A stretch of DNA of 64,000 nucleotides, taken from contig NC_088357.1 of the NCBI RefSeq assembly GCF_036884655.1, positions 7,613,001-7,677,000 on the forward strand. The letters are read 5' to 3'. Shown in pieces: positions 1 through 14,103 of this stretch. Within the stretch, counting starts at the first letter, position 1; every line of letters starts with the position of its first letter. The notes under the pieces were generated by a model. That model was not told the DNA's origin. It did no database searches and worked only from the letters and a program-made list of their open reading frames with translations. The position numbers and the translations under genes were made by a program. This DNA is from Musa acuminata AAA Group (taxonomy: Eukaryota > Streptophyta > Magnoliopsida > Zingiberales > Musaceae).

Positions 1-132
1 CTTCTCTTCAACACCCACGAGCAGATCGCGGTTGTCGGCAAAATGGGAGGAGACCATGTTAAGCAGCTTGTCCACAAAGTAACTGGCGAACCATTCTCCG
101 ACCATCATCTTGCCCACGCCCACAAAATCCAT
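1..132 (-). CDS. 5' end of a gene cut by the window edge, possibly a CC-NBS-LRR resistance protein
   Basis: An open frame starts at an ATG at 132 on the minus strand and runs 44 codons to the window edge without a stop. It begins MDFVGVGKMMVGEWF and continues with an amphipathic, helix-like stretch containing VDKLLNMVSS. This pattern (start methionine, then a region like 'xLDKLxxxxSS') resembles the N-terminal coiled coil (Rx_N) of plant NLR immune receptors. No diagnostic motif such as EDVID or a P-loop falls inside the window, so the family is a guess. Base composition is markedly richer in GC than the AT-rich DNA that follows, which supports coding. Confidence 0.35.
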   Translation of the reverse strand, partial: MDFVGVGKMMVGEWFASYFVDKLLNMVSSHFADNRDLLVGVEEK

Positions 133-1884
133 TGAGTGAATTCTTAAACTCACAGGTCTCGCTCTCTCTCGAGCAAATTTGCCCTCTTGGAACCTCCAAG
201 ATGTTGACTAGTTTATGCTTCGAGGGTTGCGTATGTGTGTTGTTTATGCAAGAATAAAAATTATAATTATATTACAATTATGTAAAAATGTTTAATATTA
301 AAATTAAATTTAAATAATAATAAGATTATATATTTTTAATATTATTCAAAAAAATTTATCAAATATATAAATATATCGTCATTAAATCTGAAAACTACAT
401 GAGAACTAGACTTTTTTTTTCTTTTCTATTTTTTACATGACCAACGATACAATAATAACTTAAGAAGATTGAAAATATATTTATAATATTAATTTTTAAT
501 ATTTCATCCTTACTAGTTTCTATCATGTTATAAGAGAGAGCAGGGTATAAGATAATTTCTGTAGTTTTATCCTTGAGATGTTATATTTTGTTATAAGCGA
601 GAGTAAATGATTTAAGATGATAATTAAAATATTTTATCCCATTAAGATCATCTCGTAAGGAATCTTATATAATTAGAATTATTTTCTATTAGTCAATTAC
701 CATAATTAAAATTTAATTAGATCTATAATATTTTTTATTTAATTATATAGGGTCCAATATGATATTCTCCCGCTTAGCTTATTAATTGATAAGATATAAA
801 AAACAAAAATAAAATTTTATTTTAAAAAATAATTATTTAATTGAATTCTAAAAATTTTGAAAAATATTTTATACATGGTCATGAATTTTAAAATAACTCA
901 ATAAGTCTTAATAAGTATAATAATAAGTCATAACGATTCTATATCATTAATGTCATATTCTTTTTTATGTATCAATACCGTTAGTTTTTTCTAATATAAT
1001 TTATAATGATCTTAGTAATTTATCTTATCAATACAATCATATTATCATATTCAATTATAATATACAAAAGTGTAAATATAAATAAGATAACATAAATAAA
1101 TAATTTTAATAAGTAAAAAAATATTAATAATAATATCTACTAAAAACTGCATCAATATATCTTTTATGTTTTGCTCACAAGCCTCGATATGTTCTTTAAA
1201 TACTTTACGATAAAGTTTAAATAAATAAATCAATAATTATTAAGGTGGTGCTCAGATTCTCAATTTATACTTATTGTTTCTAAACTTTTTTTCTAGCTAT
1301 CAAGTATTTTATTATGGTTTATGACCTTAAGGTATATCATAAATTCAGCTTCAATTATTAGTAATATAATAAACGATTGCTTTATATTTTTTTTAAGAAT
1401 TACCTCCTCTTAACTAATATGAATATAAATTTTGAAGTGAACTTTCTTTCATTGAGATAATTTATAAAATTAACATCTTAATATTTTATTACTTCTAATT
1501 GATAATCTCATTGACACACGTAGTCTTTCGTCTCTTGTAAATATATCATCGAAGCTTTTCAATGTTCTATTCTTATAAAATTAATATTTAGGTATAGGTT
1601 TGAATATATAATAGATTTTAATTTTTTAAAAAAAATAGTATTATTATTAAACTAATATATATAATCAGAATTTAATTAGGATCATATAATTTAATAATTT
1701 ATTCTTTGCGGTGGGTATAATTTTTTAGGTGAACTTTAACTTCAAGAGCACTGAATAATACCAACTCTCCCCTACTTTTCCACTAGAAAAGAGGTATTAT
1801 AGTCAAAGTCTACCGAAGAAATAGTTATATCTTCCCTGAATTAGTCCTTTCCGAGTAGCAGAAGCTTACAGGTTGTTTCAGAGA
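133..1884. other. AT-rich intergenic DNA
   Basis: Very AT-rich sequence with poly-A and poly-T runs and no credible reading frame; the longest open stretches are low-complexity. The last 150 bases probably hold the promoter and 5' UTR of the F-box gene. No repeat structure was recognised. Confidence 0.6.
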
Positions 1885-3120
1885 ATGGCAACGCAGAAAA
1901 GAGCGCACGCGGAAGAAGAAGAAGAAGAACAAGGCCACTACCGGGGAGGCGGGTTCGCGAAGCTCCCGGAGGAGTGCGTCGCCCAGGTTCTATCCTTCAC
2001 GACGCCTCGTGATTCGTGCAGGTCGGCTCTTGTTTCCAAAGCCTGCCTATCCGCGGCGGGATCCGACGCGCTGTGGGAGGGCTTCTTGCCGTCCGACTGC
2101 GCCGAGATCCTATCGCGGGCCGTCCACCCCGTGGAGTACTCCTCCAAGAAGGATCTCTACTTTCGGCTCTGCCACCCCATCCTCATCGACGGCGGACAAA
2201 TGGTAACTTGCTAAGCTTCCGTCCAGAAGAAGAGTAAAGTAAACCTCGAAGAATTGTTCTTCTTTTCATTTGATTGGTGAGAAAAAAAAAAGCCTTGTCA
2301 CCGAAGTCATTGGATTAATCTCTTCCATTGTCAGAGCTTCCAACTGGACAGGGCAACCGGGAAGAAGACCTACATGATATCTCCCGATAAGATGACATTG
2401 GCACATGGTTACGATCATCAATATTGGACATGGATTTCTCTTCCTGAGTCGAGGTAAAGTGCATCACTTACTGGTCACAGTCACAGGGCAACTGTGACTG
2501 TGTTCATCAGACCATTAATTGGAGCTATTTCGATCGTTTGTAAAACCAAAGGAAAAAAGGAATTTTCAGGGAAATATTTTCATGAAAATTAAATACAATT
2601 TATTGGATTCTTGGAAATCGAAAGGCAAAATACTATCTCTTTAATCTCTTGATATCAGTCACTTTAAATCCTTCAAATTCATTCTTCATTCGGTGTCAGG
2701 TTTGCTAAGGTGCCAGAACTTCTATCCGTTTGCTGGTTCGACATTTATGGCTCAATTGACAGTCGACTACTCTCTCGGAAGACGGCATATGTAGCTTACA
2801 TCGTCTTCAAGTTAGTCCCTGATGCATATGGCCTTGATTCCCCTTATCAGAAGGGCTCGGTCACACTAGGATCCTATGTATCAGGAAACTACGTCTCTCT
2901 GCAGCCAGAGGAGGAGGAGGAGTCTGATGAGGAGACAGAAGAAGGTCAAGAAGGGAGAATGCGGTCGAGGGAGGATGGGTGGCTGGAGGTTGCGCTGGGC
3001 GAGTTCTATAACGATGAAGGGGATGGAGGGGAAGTAGAGATGCGCCTGATAGAGACCGACGAGCTGCAATGGAAGCATGGCTTAATTCTCCAAGGCTTTG
3101 AGGTGAGACCAAAGAAGTGA
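1885..3120 (+). CDS. F-box protein with PP2 lectin-like domain (PP2-B type)
   Basis: Three exons: 1885-2202, 2335-2453 and 2700-3120, with GT-AG borders and continuous phase, giving about 285 residues. The start is the ATG of MATQKRAHAEEEEEEQG; an upstream in-frame extension has no ATG. An F-box lies at about residues 26-70 (LPEECVAQVLSFTTPRDSC...). It is followed by a phloem-protein-2 domain with the family signature KKTYMISPDKMTLAHG, then VPELLSVCWFDI, LLSRKTAYVAYIVFKL, and a GWLEVALGEFYN block near the C-terminus. Family knowledge: PP2-B proteins join SCF E3 ligases through Skp1/ASK and use the PP2 fold for glycan or protein binding. An acidic run (EEEEESDEETEEG) interrupts the PP2 domain, and loops of this kind vary between members. 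The substrate cannot be told from sequence. Confidence 0.9.
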
Positions 3121-3610
3121 GAACGGTGAATCTGCCTGCACCGACCGGCCGAAATCTCTTTCCAGGGATTGATGTCAGTCTCTTTATGTGACATGTTCAT
3201 GATTTGTTAGAAGAACACTTGACGGCATGTTATTATTATAAGCAGCGAATGATGCTTACACTATCATCAGAACAGTTTCCTATTCGCTTAATGTGTTACA
3301 ATGTTTCTGTAGGAATGGAATGGCTTACGCACCCATAAAAACCACCAAACATGACAGTTTGGGAATCCTTAGATACGACGGTGATCGAGGTGGGATGATG
3401 TATACTGCCATTCACGCAGCGTCCGACCTTATCTTAACCAAAACAAGTAAAAGATCGAACCTTATCCGGATTAATTACGGAGAAGTAAATTCCCCATCCG
3501 AAAACGGAAACAAACTGCCGTTATTTCCTACGTTATCAACTTCCCGTGTCAGCGGAATGGATAAAGAACAATAAAAGAAATCCTCCGCACACACGAAGAG
3601 GGAGAGCGCG
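3121..3610. other. F-box 3' flank and LTD promoter region
   Basis: Spacer between two genes on the same strand. Short open frames here (for example 3293-3574) have no recognisable similarity. The last 100 bases are probably the 5' UTR of the next gene. No TATA box is obvious. Confidence 0.5.
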
Positions 3611-5260
3611 ATGGCCTCGATTCCCTGCACTCTGTATTATCAAATCCCTTCTTTTTCTTCCTCTTCTGCTTCTTCCTCTTCGGTGAGGCTGAGCTCTCCC
3701 TTTGTCGCTCTCACGAGGCGGCTCGGATGGTTCAGGGCCTCCGAGATGAGATCCAAGTTGGGGCCGGAAACCAACGGGTCGAGATTTACCTGCTGGTTTC
3801 GATTCGGGAACCGCGGCGTCGATGCCGAGGGCGCCGGCATCTACGGGAGTCAGACGCGGGATGATTTCGATCGGGACGACGTCGAACAGGTGAAACCCCT
3901 GCTCCTGATGTCTGTACATACATCTCTTTTCCATTTTGGCTTTGGTCGTTTATTCGCCAAAGTAGTGATATCATGCTCTATGCTGGGTCTCAAAGTCTGG
4001 AGTGGAGGTGTATTAAATGTTTGAGGAGAGGATTCAAGAGCTGGAAGTCACGAAGTTTGGAAATCTATGCTGGGTCTTAAAAAGATCTTCTTTTTTCTTT
4101 TTTGCATGGAATTGTATGTTGTGTAATTACAAGATAAACATGAGTATTTGACAGCTTGAATCAAAAGAACTTTTGGTTCGAGTTCCGGCGACCAAACGGA
4201 TGAATGGTGATCAAATTCCATATCAATTTCAGTTTGGTCATCATCTATGACATATTGCCAAACGTAGTGAGACTGTAGGAAAGAAGGATAGTTGGCCTGA
4301 GTTTTTGTAAATGCTGCAGACTATGGAGAGCAGCAATCTGCCGATGGCAATGAAGGATGAAGAAAGATGTCATATGAAGAGGAAGTGCATATGGATGCCA
4401 ATAAATTAAGTATATAAGGTTTTTAGCTTGGACTGGGTTCACCACAATTGACTGATATAAGATTTCTGCACATAGAAAAAGAATGGGTCTATTGAATTTT
4501 GGCAAGATTAAGAGGACTTTTAAGACAAAAGCTATTAGGAAACTAATTTTTTGTATATGAATATATGTATCTTTATGTGAACCACAGATCAAAGTTTTCC
4601 ACCCGAAGGTTGTATCATGGCATGCTAAGTCAGTGACAACTATTAATATTATGGTGCCAATTTTGGCTTGTTTCTATGGGCACAAAGGACATCCTGACCG
4701 TGTCATGCTGAGCCACATCATTATGAGCCATATTATGCTGGCAATATCGAAAACCTAGTATGGAGATGGAGTAATTCTGCATAAATGGCAAGGGACTTTT
4801 GCTTATTGCTACTTTATTTTTGCTGCATTCTTAACTTCTGGTAGGATTCCACAATCTAATTTGGTCTCCCAATTTTCTGATACTATCCGTATGTCATTAT
4901 CAAATGTAAGGGGAATAAAAATCATATTTAATACGGTAAACAATTACCATGGATGTGTCTAGTACTTGTTGGAGATGAGACCTGTTTGTGCTACCTATGC
5001 AGTATTTCAATTATATGGGAATGCTTGCCGTGGAGGGTTCATATGATAAGATGGAGGCACTACTAAGCCAAAACATCCATCCTGTGGATATACTGTTGAT
5101 GTTGGCTGCGTCTGAAGGTGACAAACCCAAAATTGAAGAATTGATGAGGGCAGGTGCAAAGTATGATGTCAAAGATGCAGATGGAAGAACAGCTCTCGAT
5201 AGAGCAGCCAATGAGGAGATCAAGGAGTTAATTTTGGGGTTCTCTGTTCAGAGAGCTTGA
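3611..5260 (+). CDS. LTD: LHCP translocation defect protein (LTD/GDC1), chloroplast ankyrin-type import factor
   Basis: Two exons: 3611-3889 (93 codons) and 5003-5260 (85 codons plus stop), giving 178 residues, the usual LTD length. The start MASIPCTLYYQ matches the family, and a Ser-rich transit peptide follows. The mature part shows the conserved block TCWFRFGNRGVDAEGAGIYG and the sequence DDFDRDDVEQ, which ends exon 1 exactly and continues YFNYMGMLAVEG. Exon 2 carries an ankyrin-like repeat (HPVDILLMLAASEGDKPKIE, then KDADGRTALDRA). Family knowledge: LTD is a stromal protein that receives light-harvesting proteins from the inner-envelope translocon and passes them to cpSRP43 for thylakoid insertion; mutants lack grana. 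The 1.1-kb intron splits the conserved core. It is tail to tail with the phospholipase gene. Confidence 0.95.
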
Positions 5261-5747
5261 ACAAGAATTTGCTTCATCCTAATCCTGTAATTTATCATTC
5301 TCTTCTTTGTTGTAGATTGGTGCATCTGTACCTTTTTCAAACAAAGTAGCAACATGTTGGTGGATGTTTGTAATGGATTAAAGAACCTTTTCATTTCCCC
5401 ATTGCCAACACACTAAATGCATCCTGAAAAGGTTTACTGCAAAATTTTGGATCTCAGTTTAGTTTAGGTCAGCTCAAAAGAACTACCCCGGAATCATGGC
5501 ACTTTGATGTCATTTAGGTCCCTTCAATTGGCTGGCAGACGCTGGATCAAACTAGTCTCTGTATCTACTTTCCCATTTTTATTCACTGTTGCCGCAAGAG
5601 CATTCATACAAATAGAATTGAATCAAAATTGTACCTTTCTTTAACATACTCTACTGTGAACAAATAAACAAAATTTCTCAGTTCTTGATCTTGTGTAATC
5701 ATATCATTTCATCTAGTAGGCATATAATGTCTTATTTGTAGCTAAGA
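5261..5747. other. Convergent 3' region between LTD and pPLA-I
   Basis: About 490 bases separate the stop codons of two convergent genes, so this stretch must hold both 3' UTRs and polyadenylation sites. It is AT-rich with no open frame of note. Confidence 0.6.
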
Positions 5748-8700
5748 CTAAAGTGTATTTGGCAGATGGCAACTGTATCTCAACTTCGGATGGGAGCAGA
5801 GAGCGTTTTGCAGAGCAACATCTACTGTTGATCCCTTGCGAAACAGTGAGTCATACAAATGGCATATGAACTCAGATAGATCTTCTTCGTAGTCACCATT
5901 CCAGCTGATCGAGTGTTCACCACCTTTCTCTCCATCACCATCTTCCCAGTCACTTGCGGGACTAACTGGTTCTTGTTCGCCCTCTTCATCTCCAATCTCA
6001 AACCTTCCATTCTCAAAGCCATTATAATCACTTGTGCCACGGAACTGTATGGACTTCATGTCAGGAGGCTCGATCGACGATGAGACAACAGCTTTGGCGC
6101 CTGAATCTAGGAAAGCTTTCACCAAGCTTGGAGCAAGCCCATACTTTCCGGTGCATATTATGATTCGCCCTCTCCATGCTCCAACCTGGTGATATGAATT
6201 CAGAGATTAAAAGCAGTAAGCTTGACAATACACATCTATAAAGAAAGATTTAGACAATCATATAAGCAGAAGAAATAGATCGGACAAGTTAGCTTGTGCT
6301 TGAACAACTTAGATGTATAATTCTCTCGGTAGGGAGCTGATTGTTGACCCATTATATCTATCAAAAAGATCGTTTGCTTACAATCGGTCAACCATTGAGT
6401 ACATCTATATCTAAATTACATGAAAGAGGAAGCAATCAGAAACATAAATTTTGATGCTCCTATAGCCATTTTCCTGAGGTCACAGAATATGCGTGCCTAC
6501 AAATTTCCAATTTCCAAGGTTTCTGTAGAAACCAACACATTCACTAGGTCTCAACTTTATACAACTCAACAACCCATAAAAGAATCATCCTTGAAAAATT
6601 GTTTTTGACAAACTACATGTAGAGCTACTTGCATTGCAGAAGCCACACTACCATGAACATGGATGGAACATGACTTCATATATGAGAATATGAAGGTTAC
6701 AGCACATGAGCTGAATGTTGCTTATGGATTAATATAATTAATTTTATTTTTCCAAGAAAAGATGAAGAGATGAACTCTATTCGGCAATGAAAAATTAGAA
6801 CCAAGGCAAGTTATGAATCGATGCTTCAGTATTGGTTGGTGGAAATACACTAACCCATCTCCTGACTCAACCACAGAACATAAATCCAAAGCTAATAGGG
6901 AGAAACATTTTGTTGATATTTGTTTATGATAAGTGAAAAAAAGTCCAACCAAAAATCAGAACTATTTCAACCATAGGAGCAAGTAATCCCTGTGCATCTG
7001 AATGTAATATTGATTTTTCATAACAAATGGACTAACAACATGCCAAAATGAACTTATAATTTCACACAGGATGACTTCAGGGGGCACTACCTCATGCCCT
7101 CTAGATGTGACAAAATGAGAAATTTGAAAGGTCGCGATATCAAACTTAGATTTACATAAATGCCAATTCAAGTCTCTAATTGAACTTCGAAAGGAAACTA
7201 TCTAGAAAAGAGTAGAGATAACCAAAGTCACCAAAAGGTATGGACTCTTTATTGAAAGAATGCAAGAAAGGGCACAAACTCTTTGAAAGATGGACACAGA
7301 TTTGCTGGATAAGATGTGAAGGACATGCTGTCTTTTTTTGCAAAGCCTGTGGTTCCTGTTTGATCAGCACAAATAAAAGTTTTTGGCTTTTTACTCAAAA
7401 TATTTATTAAGATGTGCAATGACTAATTCGCTATTAGCTACAAAGAATTATGACAGGAAAAATCATGAGAAAGTACAGCAATGTGGCCACTTATTCAGAC
7501 ATAACAACAACACTATCCAAAAGCACCAACATGCACTCAACACAGTATCAAGCATGGTAGTTGCATATTTTTCTTCGTACATAAAGTAACAGCAAACCAC
7601 GCTAAAACTTACCATCCAACGAACATCTTCAGATGTCAAGTGAACAGCAGGAACTGTTCTCCGAAACATGCATGCACCAATTTCTTGGTTATCCTCCATT
7701 ACCTCCAGTCGTCATCATGATAGTAAACATATCATGTTAGTTTCATAGTAAAGACAAACAGATATGAAATTGTCATAAGAAGAAAGAAAATACATACTTG
7801 TGTCTGGCGTCCTATATATCGGTGGAGTATACCTCCAACATGAAAGCATCGCCATTTTGTAACCAGGTCAGCAACAGATGAAACCTTAGCTAAGGAATAA
7901 GCTTCCATTCTATTTCTTCCTCGCACCAATGAAGTCTGGCTCAATTGAACACTCTGAAGAAATCTATCTGCAAGCTCGCCTGGTTCAGCGACCACAAACA
8001 CATCATTCTGCCAACTGACAATTTACAGAATCAGGAGGTAATTTATAACAGATGAGAACCTTAAATAATATAGCCAGGAGGAAGATCCTAACCTTAGTAT
8101 TGAACCTGTTGAGTCATTTTGAAGAGCCAAATGTATGATGCCTACTTGAGGCAAATTCTGCAATTTTTCATTTATTGATTGTGCATGTAGAGAAGGCTGC
8201 AATGAAGCCAATGGAGATGCCGGTGGTGACATGGATGTTAGCCCAGTTGGATGACCATCCAAGCTAAGAGGTGGAACATGATCAATCTGATTAATTCGCT
8301 GGGGTCCACATTCAGGACTACGTTGAAGTGGATTTGATGGGAAGCTTCCAGTAAATAATGGTGATGTGAATGTTGTAGGAGACCTAGTTGCAGGCTTGGA
8401 AAATCCTGAAGTCTGATTTGTCAGAGAGAGCCTAATGCCTTTACTAGCACAGAACTTCTCAAGAGACCGGGCATGATAATTAGTGTTTCCAATATCAGGA
8501 CTATATGAAGACTCTACAAGAAGCACCATCCTCCTCCATCCTAATTGAGGGCTGCTTTCATCGAGCCCTTGGAGAATAAAAGAAAAAAAAAAATATTATT
8601 AATAGAACATAAGGGAAAAAATTAGATGGGTTTGACGTTAATCTGATCCTAGTAGCAAGTCCTTGATGACACATACCTGTATTTGATGGTTTTGACTTAG

Positions 8701-11700
8701 AAAATTGTTGACTATTTAACCCTTCAATTAGTTTTTCTTCATTTTCTCGTGGAACCAGCCGCTCACAGACATTCTTGAAAAGCTGACAATTTTTTTGAAT
8801 ATACTCCTCTGTTGCTGCTTCCAACTTAAGCCAGATAGCAGGATCGGTCTCATCAAGCTCCATATCAAATCGCTCATCAACTGTTAGCAGAGAAAGTAGC
8901 AACTACATCACATGGACACTTTGGTTTCTTGACTTAGCATACTAGAAAACTTGTACCTCATATTTTTCACACTCAACTACTAACCTGGGTTGAACCGAAA
9001 ATACTGCACTTCAGGAATCATTGGTAGTAAAGTCTCCAACACATCCTCCACTCGATCTACAGAGCATGCACTCTCAATCAACACTTGTCCGGTATCCAAA
9101 TAACGCCAGCCACCTTTTCGAGCCTACACAAATAAATCATTTTTAATGAAATTAAGTTTGTTTAGCATTGTCATCAATAGTCCATTGATACCAGTGATTC
9201 ATTCATGAATCATGGAGATTAACGAGTGAGCCTTAACTACTGTGCAATAGATATTAAATTATTTAACCAAGACTAAATTTTGTTCTTGTTATGGATGAGC
9301 CAATAGTATTGAAGCACTGAGCTAAATTTCATCTGATATATGCAGAGTATAGTTATAAAGCCAGAGGAAATGCATTCACGCAAAAATTGAGGAAGATTGA
9401 AAAAGCTAAGAGAAATAAATTACTTTGGTTGGGACTGAACCACATCCTATAGAAACCAGACAGTCAATGCGTGCATCAGGCCATAAAAGCTGTGCTTCCC
9501 TTATGGAAAATATGGTTGGATTATTTGCTACAATTGCTCCATCTTGCCAACGATTTACACCTGAATTTCAGGAAAGTAAAATAACAGTCACATAAAAAGT
9601 ACCAAAGTTTCTTTTGAGGGCAAAATCAAGCACATGAATTGTAAGAATTTAAAGTGAGATTAAAGAAGAACATATTAGGAAACAAGAAACGATTACCATC
9701 TGAGAAATCATCAAGGTAATACGGAGCAGCAGAGGATGCTCTTATAGCTTCCCATACTCGATGCTTGCAGCTCCCAATAAAAGCACCACGCCGGCCAGCA
9801 ATTTGTGCACCAGAGGCAGTTGTTCCAGTTGTAGTAACTGCAGGAGTTTCAAGCATTCCTAATGGCAACTCTGGAGTGCCAACTGGATACTACAGAAGGA
9901 AAAGGCTCCGTTACCTACCAATGGAATATATTTCGAAACAAGAAACAAAACTACTATATGCCAATTTCAAATTCCAATCATCAATGAAAGTTGTAAACCA
10001 AAAAGGAAGGATTTACCACGGACATCTTGAAAACATAATAATACAAATGGTGATTGAGCTAATCAATAATGGAATCAAAATCTACATAGTTACTAGGACA
10101 ATTAACTAATTTAGACAAGTTATCTAGAAATATAACAGCGTAGAAGTCTTTTGTTTGCCTATAAGTTGCAAGACTGAGGCAGAACAGAAACAACAGCACA
10201 AGTTCTAGTCTAAGACAATATTTAGATCATTTTGGAGTAACTTGTCTACCGTAAACTATGAAAATGTGCAAGCCCACCTAGGGTCCAGCTTTTGAAGCAT
10301 AATACAGCAATGAAATTATGTGAAAATAATCTATGTCTAAGGCAAAACTCATAATTGCCTAAAAATTCTACCGATTCTTATATAGATGTGTTCTTGTTGC
10401 ATGAGATACTCTGATGCTTCTCAATTTCAATGTCTATGCTTTTCTTGCAATAGAAACTTGATTAGGCATCCTCTCATTGAAGAAAAGCCTTGATGCCACT
10501 CGATGTAATGACCAACCAAAGCTAAGGTTTCAAATACCAGTCCGACACCAGTTTTGACAACCATCGGACTGATGCAGTGCCAATATACTGAATACTGATT
10601 AGTACAGTGACCTATATCATCCGGTATCACTAAAAATTAGTGAAAAAGAAAATGCTGAGTGATACAAAGCTTGTGGTCCATTACCAAAGCTTGGTTGGTT
10701 TGACAAAAAAAAAAATAGTACATAACAGTCCAAATGGTATTTGAAAACCTAACTAGAGCTTTTGATTTCTAAACTCAATAGTAAATATTTTATATAAGAT
10801 TCAGTGTGTCAAGATGCCTCATTATTTACCATAGTTTTAACCTGTTGAAAAGATACTATTCAACAAATTAAAACTATGGTAAATAATTAACAAATAGACT
10901 AAATGATGGAAATGCACAACAAACAACCAAAATTATTTAGTGAGAAGTCACAACTAAGTCATTATAATAATATATGAATAATGACTCACTTTTCTGCCCA
11001 TGTTGTTACAAGACCCATTTAGCATTCAACTTTAGTGTAACTATTTTTGGCAGTAGGGGCAAGATAAGTTATATTGCAAATCTAAGAGGATAGAGAAGTG
11101 GCATGATCTGTAAATGTCATCTCCGAAATGAAGAAAAAAATTCATTGTGAGAAACCATATCTTCAATCCTATGTATGATAAAAATATGTTTTTCAAGATA
11201 GAATATATATAACCATGCATATGAACCAGCAAAGTACATACTATAAAGTCACAAACCTGATAATTTCGGAATACAAATGGTTGAGCCGGTGTCACACTAA
11301 CTAGAGTAGATACTACAAATACTTTTGGAATGTTCTTCACAGCAGATTCTATTAAAAGATTACCATCTTCATCAGCACACATCTCTTTCAACAACCTCTC
11401 GAATTGATCTGCGCTATGCTGCAAGTTTTGATATAAGGTATACTGCAGTACAGAAACAAATATGTTGAGAAAAAACATAGTAAGGATCTCCATACCTTTG
11501 AACCATGTACAACTACTCTAAAGCTTTGTGATGAACTTTTGAAGAGCTGATCAAGCTTCTCCATCCACGTTGCAGCTTCATTGTCCTTAGGAGTAGGTTC
11601 AGCAAAGACAAGTTTTCCTAAGAGATAAGAGCAGCAATGGAAAAGTAACTGTGAAAACTAAATTCAACATAAGAGGAATAGTATATTCCACATTCCAGAC

Positions 11701-14049
11701 TTTTTACCAAGTTCTTTGTATATATCTTCACATTGTTCCAAGGTCATTTGTTTAATACCAAGAGCTACTGCAAGCATACCACCTGTTGATGTACCACATA
11801 TCAGGTCAAACATTTCATGAATACGCTTTCCAGTTCCTTGTTCAATTTGTTTAAGCATCTGAACTGTTGCTAGGCCCTTCATACCACCACCATCCATTGA
11901 CAGTATACGCAGTCCTTGCTTTCCCACTGGCTTTCTTTTTACTGCTCGCTGCAGGTTCTCGTTTTCACCTGAATTTAACACAACAAAATTATAGTTATAG
12001 TTTTCTCGGATAATATCCAGATCATGTATGTACACTTTTGAGTAAAAATCAGATGCATAGTGCAAATTTGAGATACCAAGAATTGCCAAAGCACGTGCCG
12101 CAGCCTTGTTCACACGTGGCACAGGTGTCACTGTAAGGCGTAATAGAAGTTCATGCAGGCTTTCAGATTGAGATAGAATGCGACGATTTTCTGAACAGAA
12201 ACCTAAATTGCCTAATGCCAATAATGATAGACGTTGCACCTAATAAAGTGAAAGTAACAGAAGTTTAGTTTGGACAAACTTTCATATAAAAATAAAATAC
12301 AACATCTTCTATCCAAATAGCCTTACCTCTGTGCTCTTATGTGCACAAAGTGCTTTGAGAGGTTTGAGTACATCCTTTGTCATCATCTTTTGTGCAACGC
12401 TATCAGAGGCAAATGCTAATGTGGCCAGAACTTGCAATACAGAGGTTAGTTCTTCTTGGTCAATTGATCTCAAAAGTAATTCAATAGGTTTCATAATGTC
12501 AGACTTAATCAACTGCATTGCCAAAGAAACATCAGCTGCCAGTGACGAGAGAGCAAAACATGCTTGTTCAACCTGCAACTCATCAGAGGTGTTTGAAATG
12601 TTCAAACATATGTCCAAAGATAAACTAGATACCCAATAAGGCATTCCAGTAACTACATACCACATGCCGATCATCACTATTTATCATACTTATCAGCTGC
12701 CGTATAGCATTCCCTTCTTTACTAATAGCCACATGATTAGTATGATCTTGCGTGATTTTAGCTAATGCAGAGGCCAGCAAAGGATGATGACATGAAGAGA
12801 ACCGGAAAATAAGAGAGAAGAAGGCACTGAGTTTGTGTCTTGATGCAATAAAATAGGAGCTGTTTTCCATCTGTAATGACCAAAGAGGGTCATAACACCA
12901 GATACTAAGCAGGAACTGTGGAAGATTAGTGAATATTGCAGCGATCAATTACCTCTATATGCACATTCACTGATTTCAGATTTTCAGTTGCCTCAATTCT
13001 TATATTAGCAAGTGATAAATGCCGAAGATTGTGCAACGGTAAAATTTCTGGAAGAAACTCAAGAGGATTACCAAACAGTCTCAGAATGCGAAGCTCAGCC
13101 ATAGCCCTGCCATAGAGCTGAAGAGAAATGTTAAGGCTAATAGTACACTGAGAGACACAAAACAACATGACAAGATAACAACAAATATTCCAGCTACATG
13201 ACCTGAAATCCAGAAGTGGTCTCACAAGTTTATTATGTTCCAGTGATAGTTCAACCAGCAAAACACATTGCCGCAACTCAACTGTTCAAAAATAGAAAAA
13301 TATAATAATGTAATACAAGTGCATCCACCTAAAGCATTATCCAAATTGGAGAGTCAACAACTTAACCAAATTGACAAAGAAAGATCTTTCGTATAGGACA
13401 TATAACATCGAAGCTCACCAGGGACAGAACTAAGCATATTGTTGTCAACTCTTAGCACCTTCAAATTTCTCAATTCACCAAGCTCTGGTGGTAGAAGCGA
13501 TAACTTATTGTTATCAAGATATAGCTTCTCGAGAAGTGGCAGTTTTGTTAGCTCCACTGGAAATACCTGTTAAATCTTAAAACAGGTTATATTAATAGGT
13601 GTGTGTTTGATAGCTACATACTAAGTATATTGGCACAAAGATGTTAGTATGGCACCAGATGACAAGTCGCATTAGATTGTATGACAACAGAGCACAAAAC
13701 GAACTGATAAAAACTGTATTAAATAGCAACGTCTAGCTGGGACAGGAAACATATATTCTAATGTGTTAGAGAATAACAATGTATTGTTTTAGAGTAAAAG
13801 AAAAATGCACAAGCCAGATCAAATGGCACCATAGCGTGTCCTTGAAAGCTTGATTCTAATTTCTATAATTATAGAAAATCAATAAAGAACCCAAAAATGA
13901 TTACTACTAATTATTCCCCTCCAAATTTCAACTCAAACCCAACTAACCTTCAAGCAGTTTGTTTTAACAATTGTGCCATGGAATCAAGAACAGATCATCA
14001 TACGTCTATGTTCTTAAACAATTTTATATTATATTATATTATATTATAT

Positions 14050-14103
<54 letters not shown>

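Noticed and set aside
1051..1233. 60-codon minus-strand hydrophobic frame
   Set aside because: Product of AT-rich DNA (Ile, Leu, Tyr, Phe); no start context or relative recognised.
3536..3974. Minus-strand frames opposite LTD exon 1
   Set aside because: Shadows of the LTD transit peptide region.
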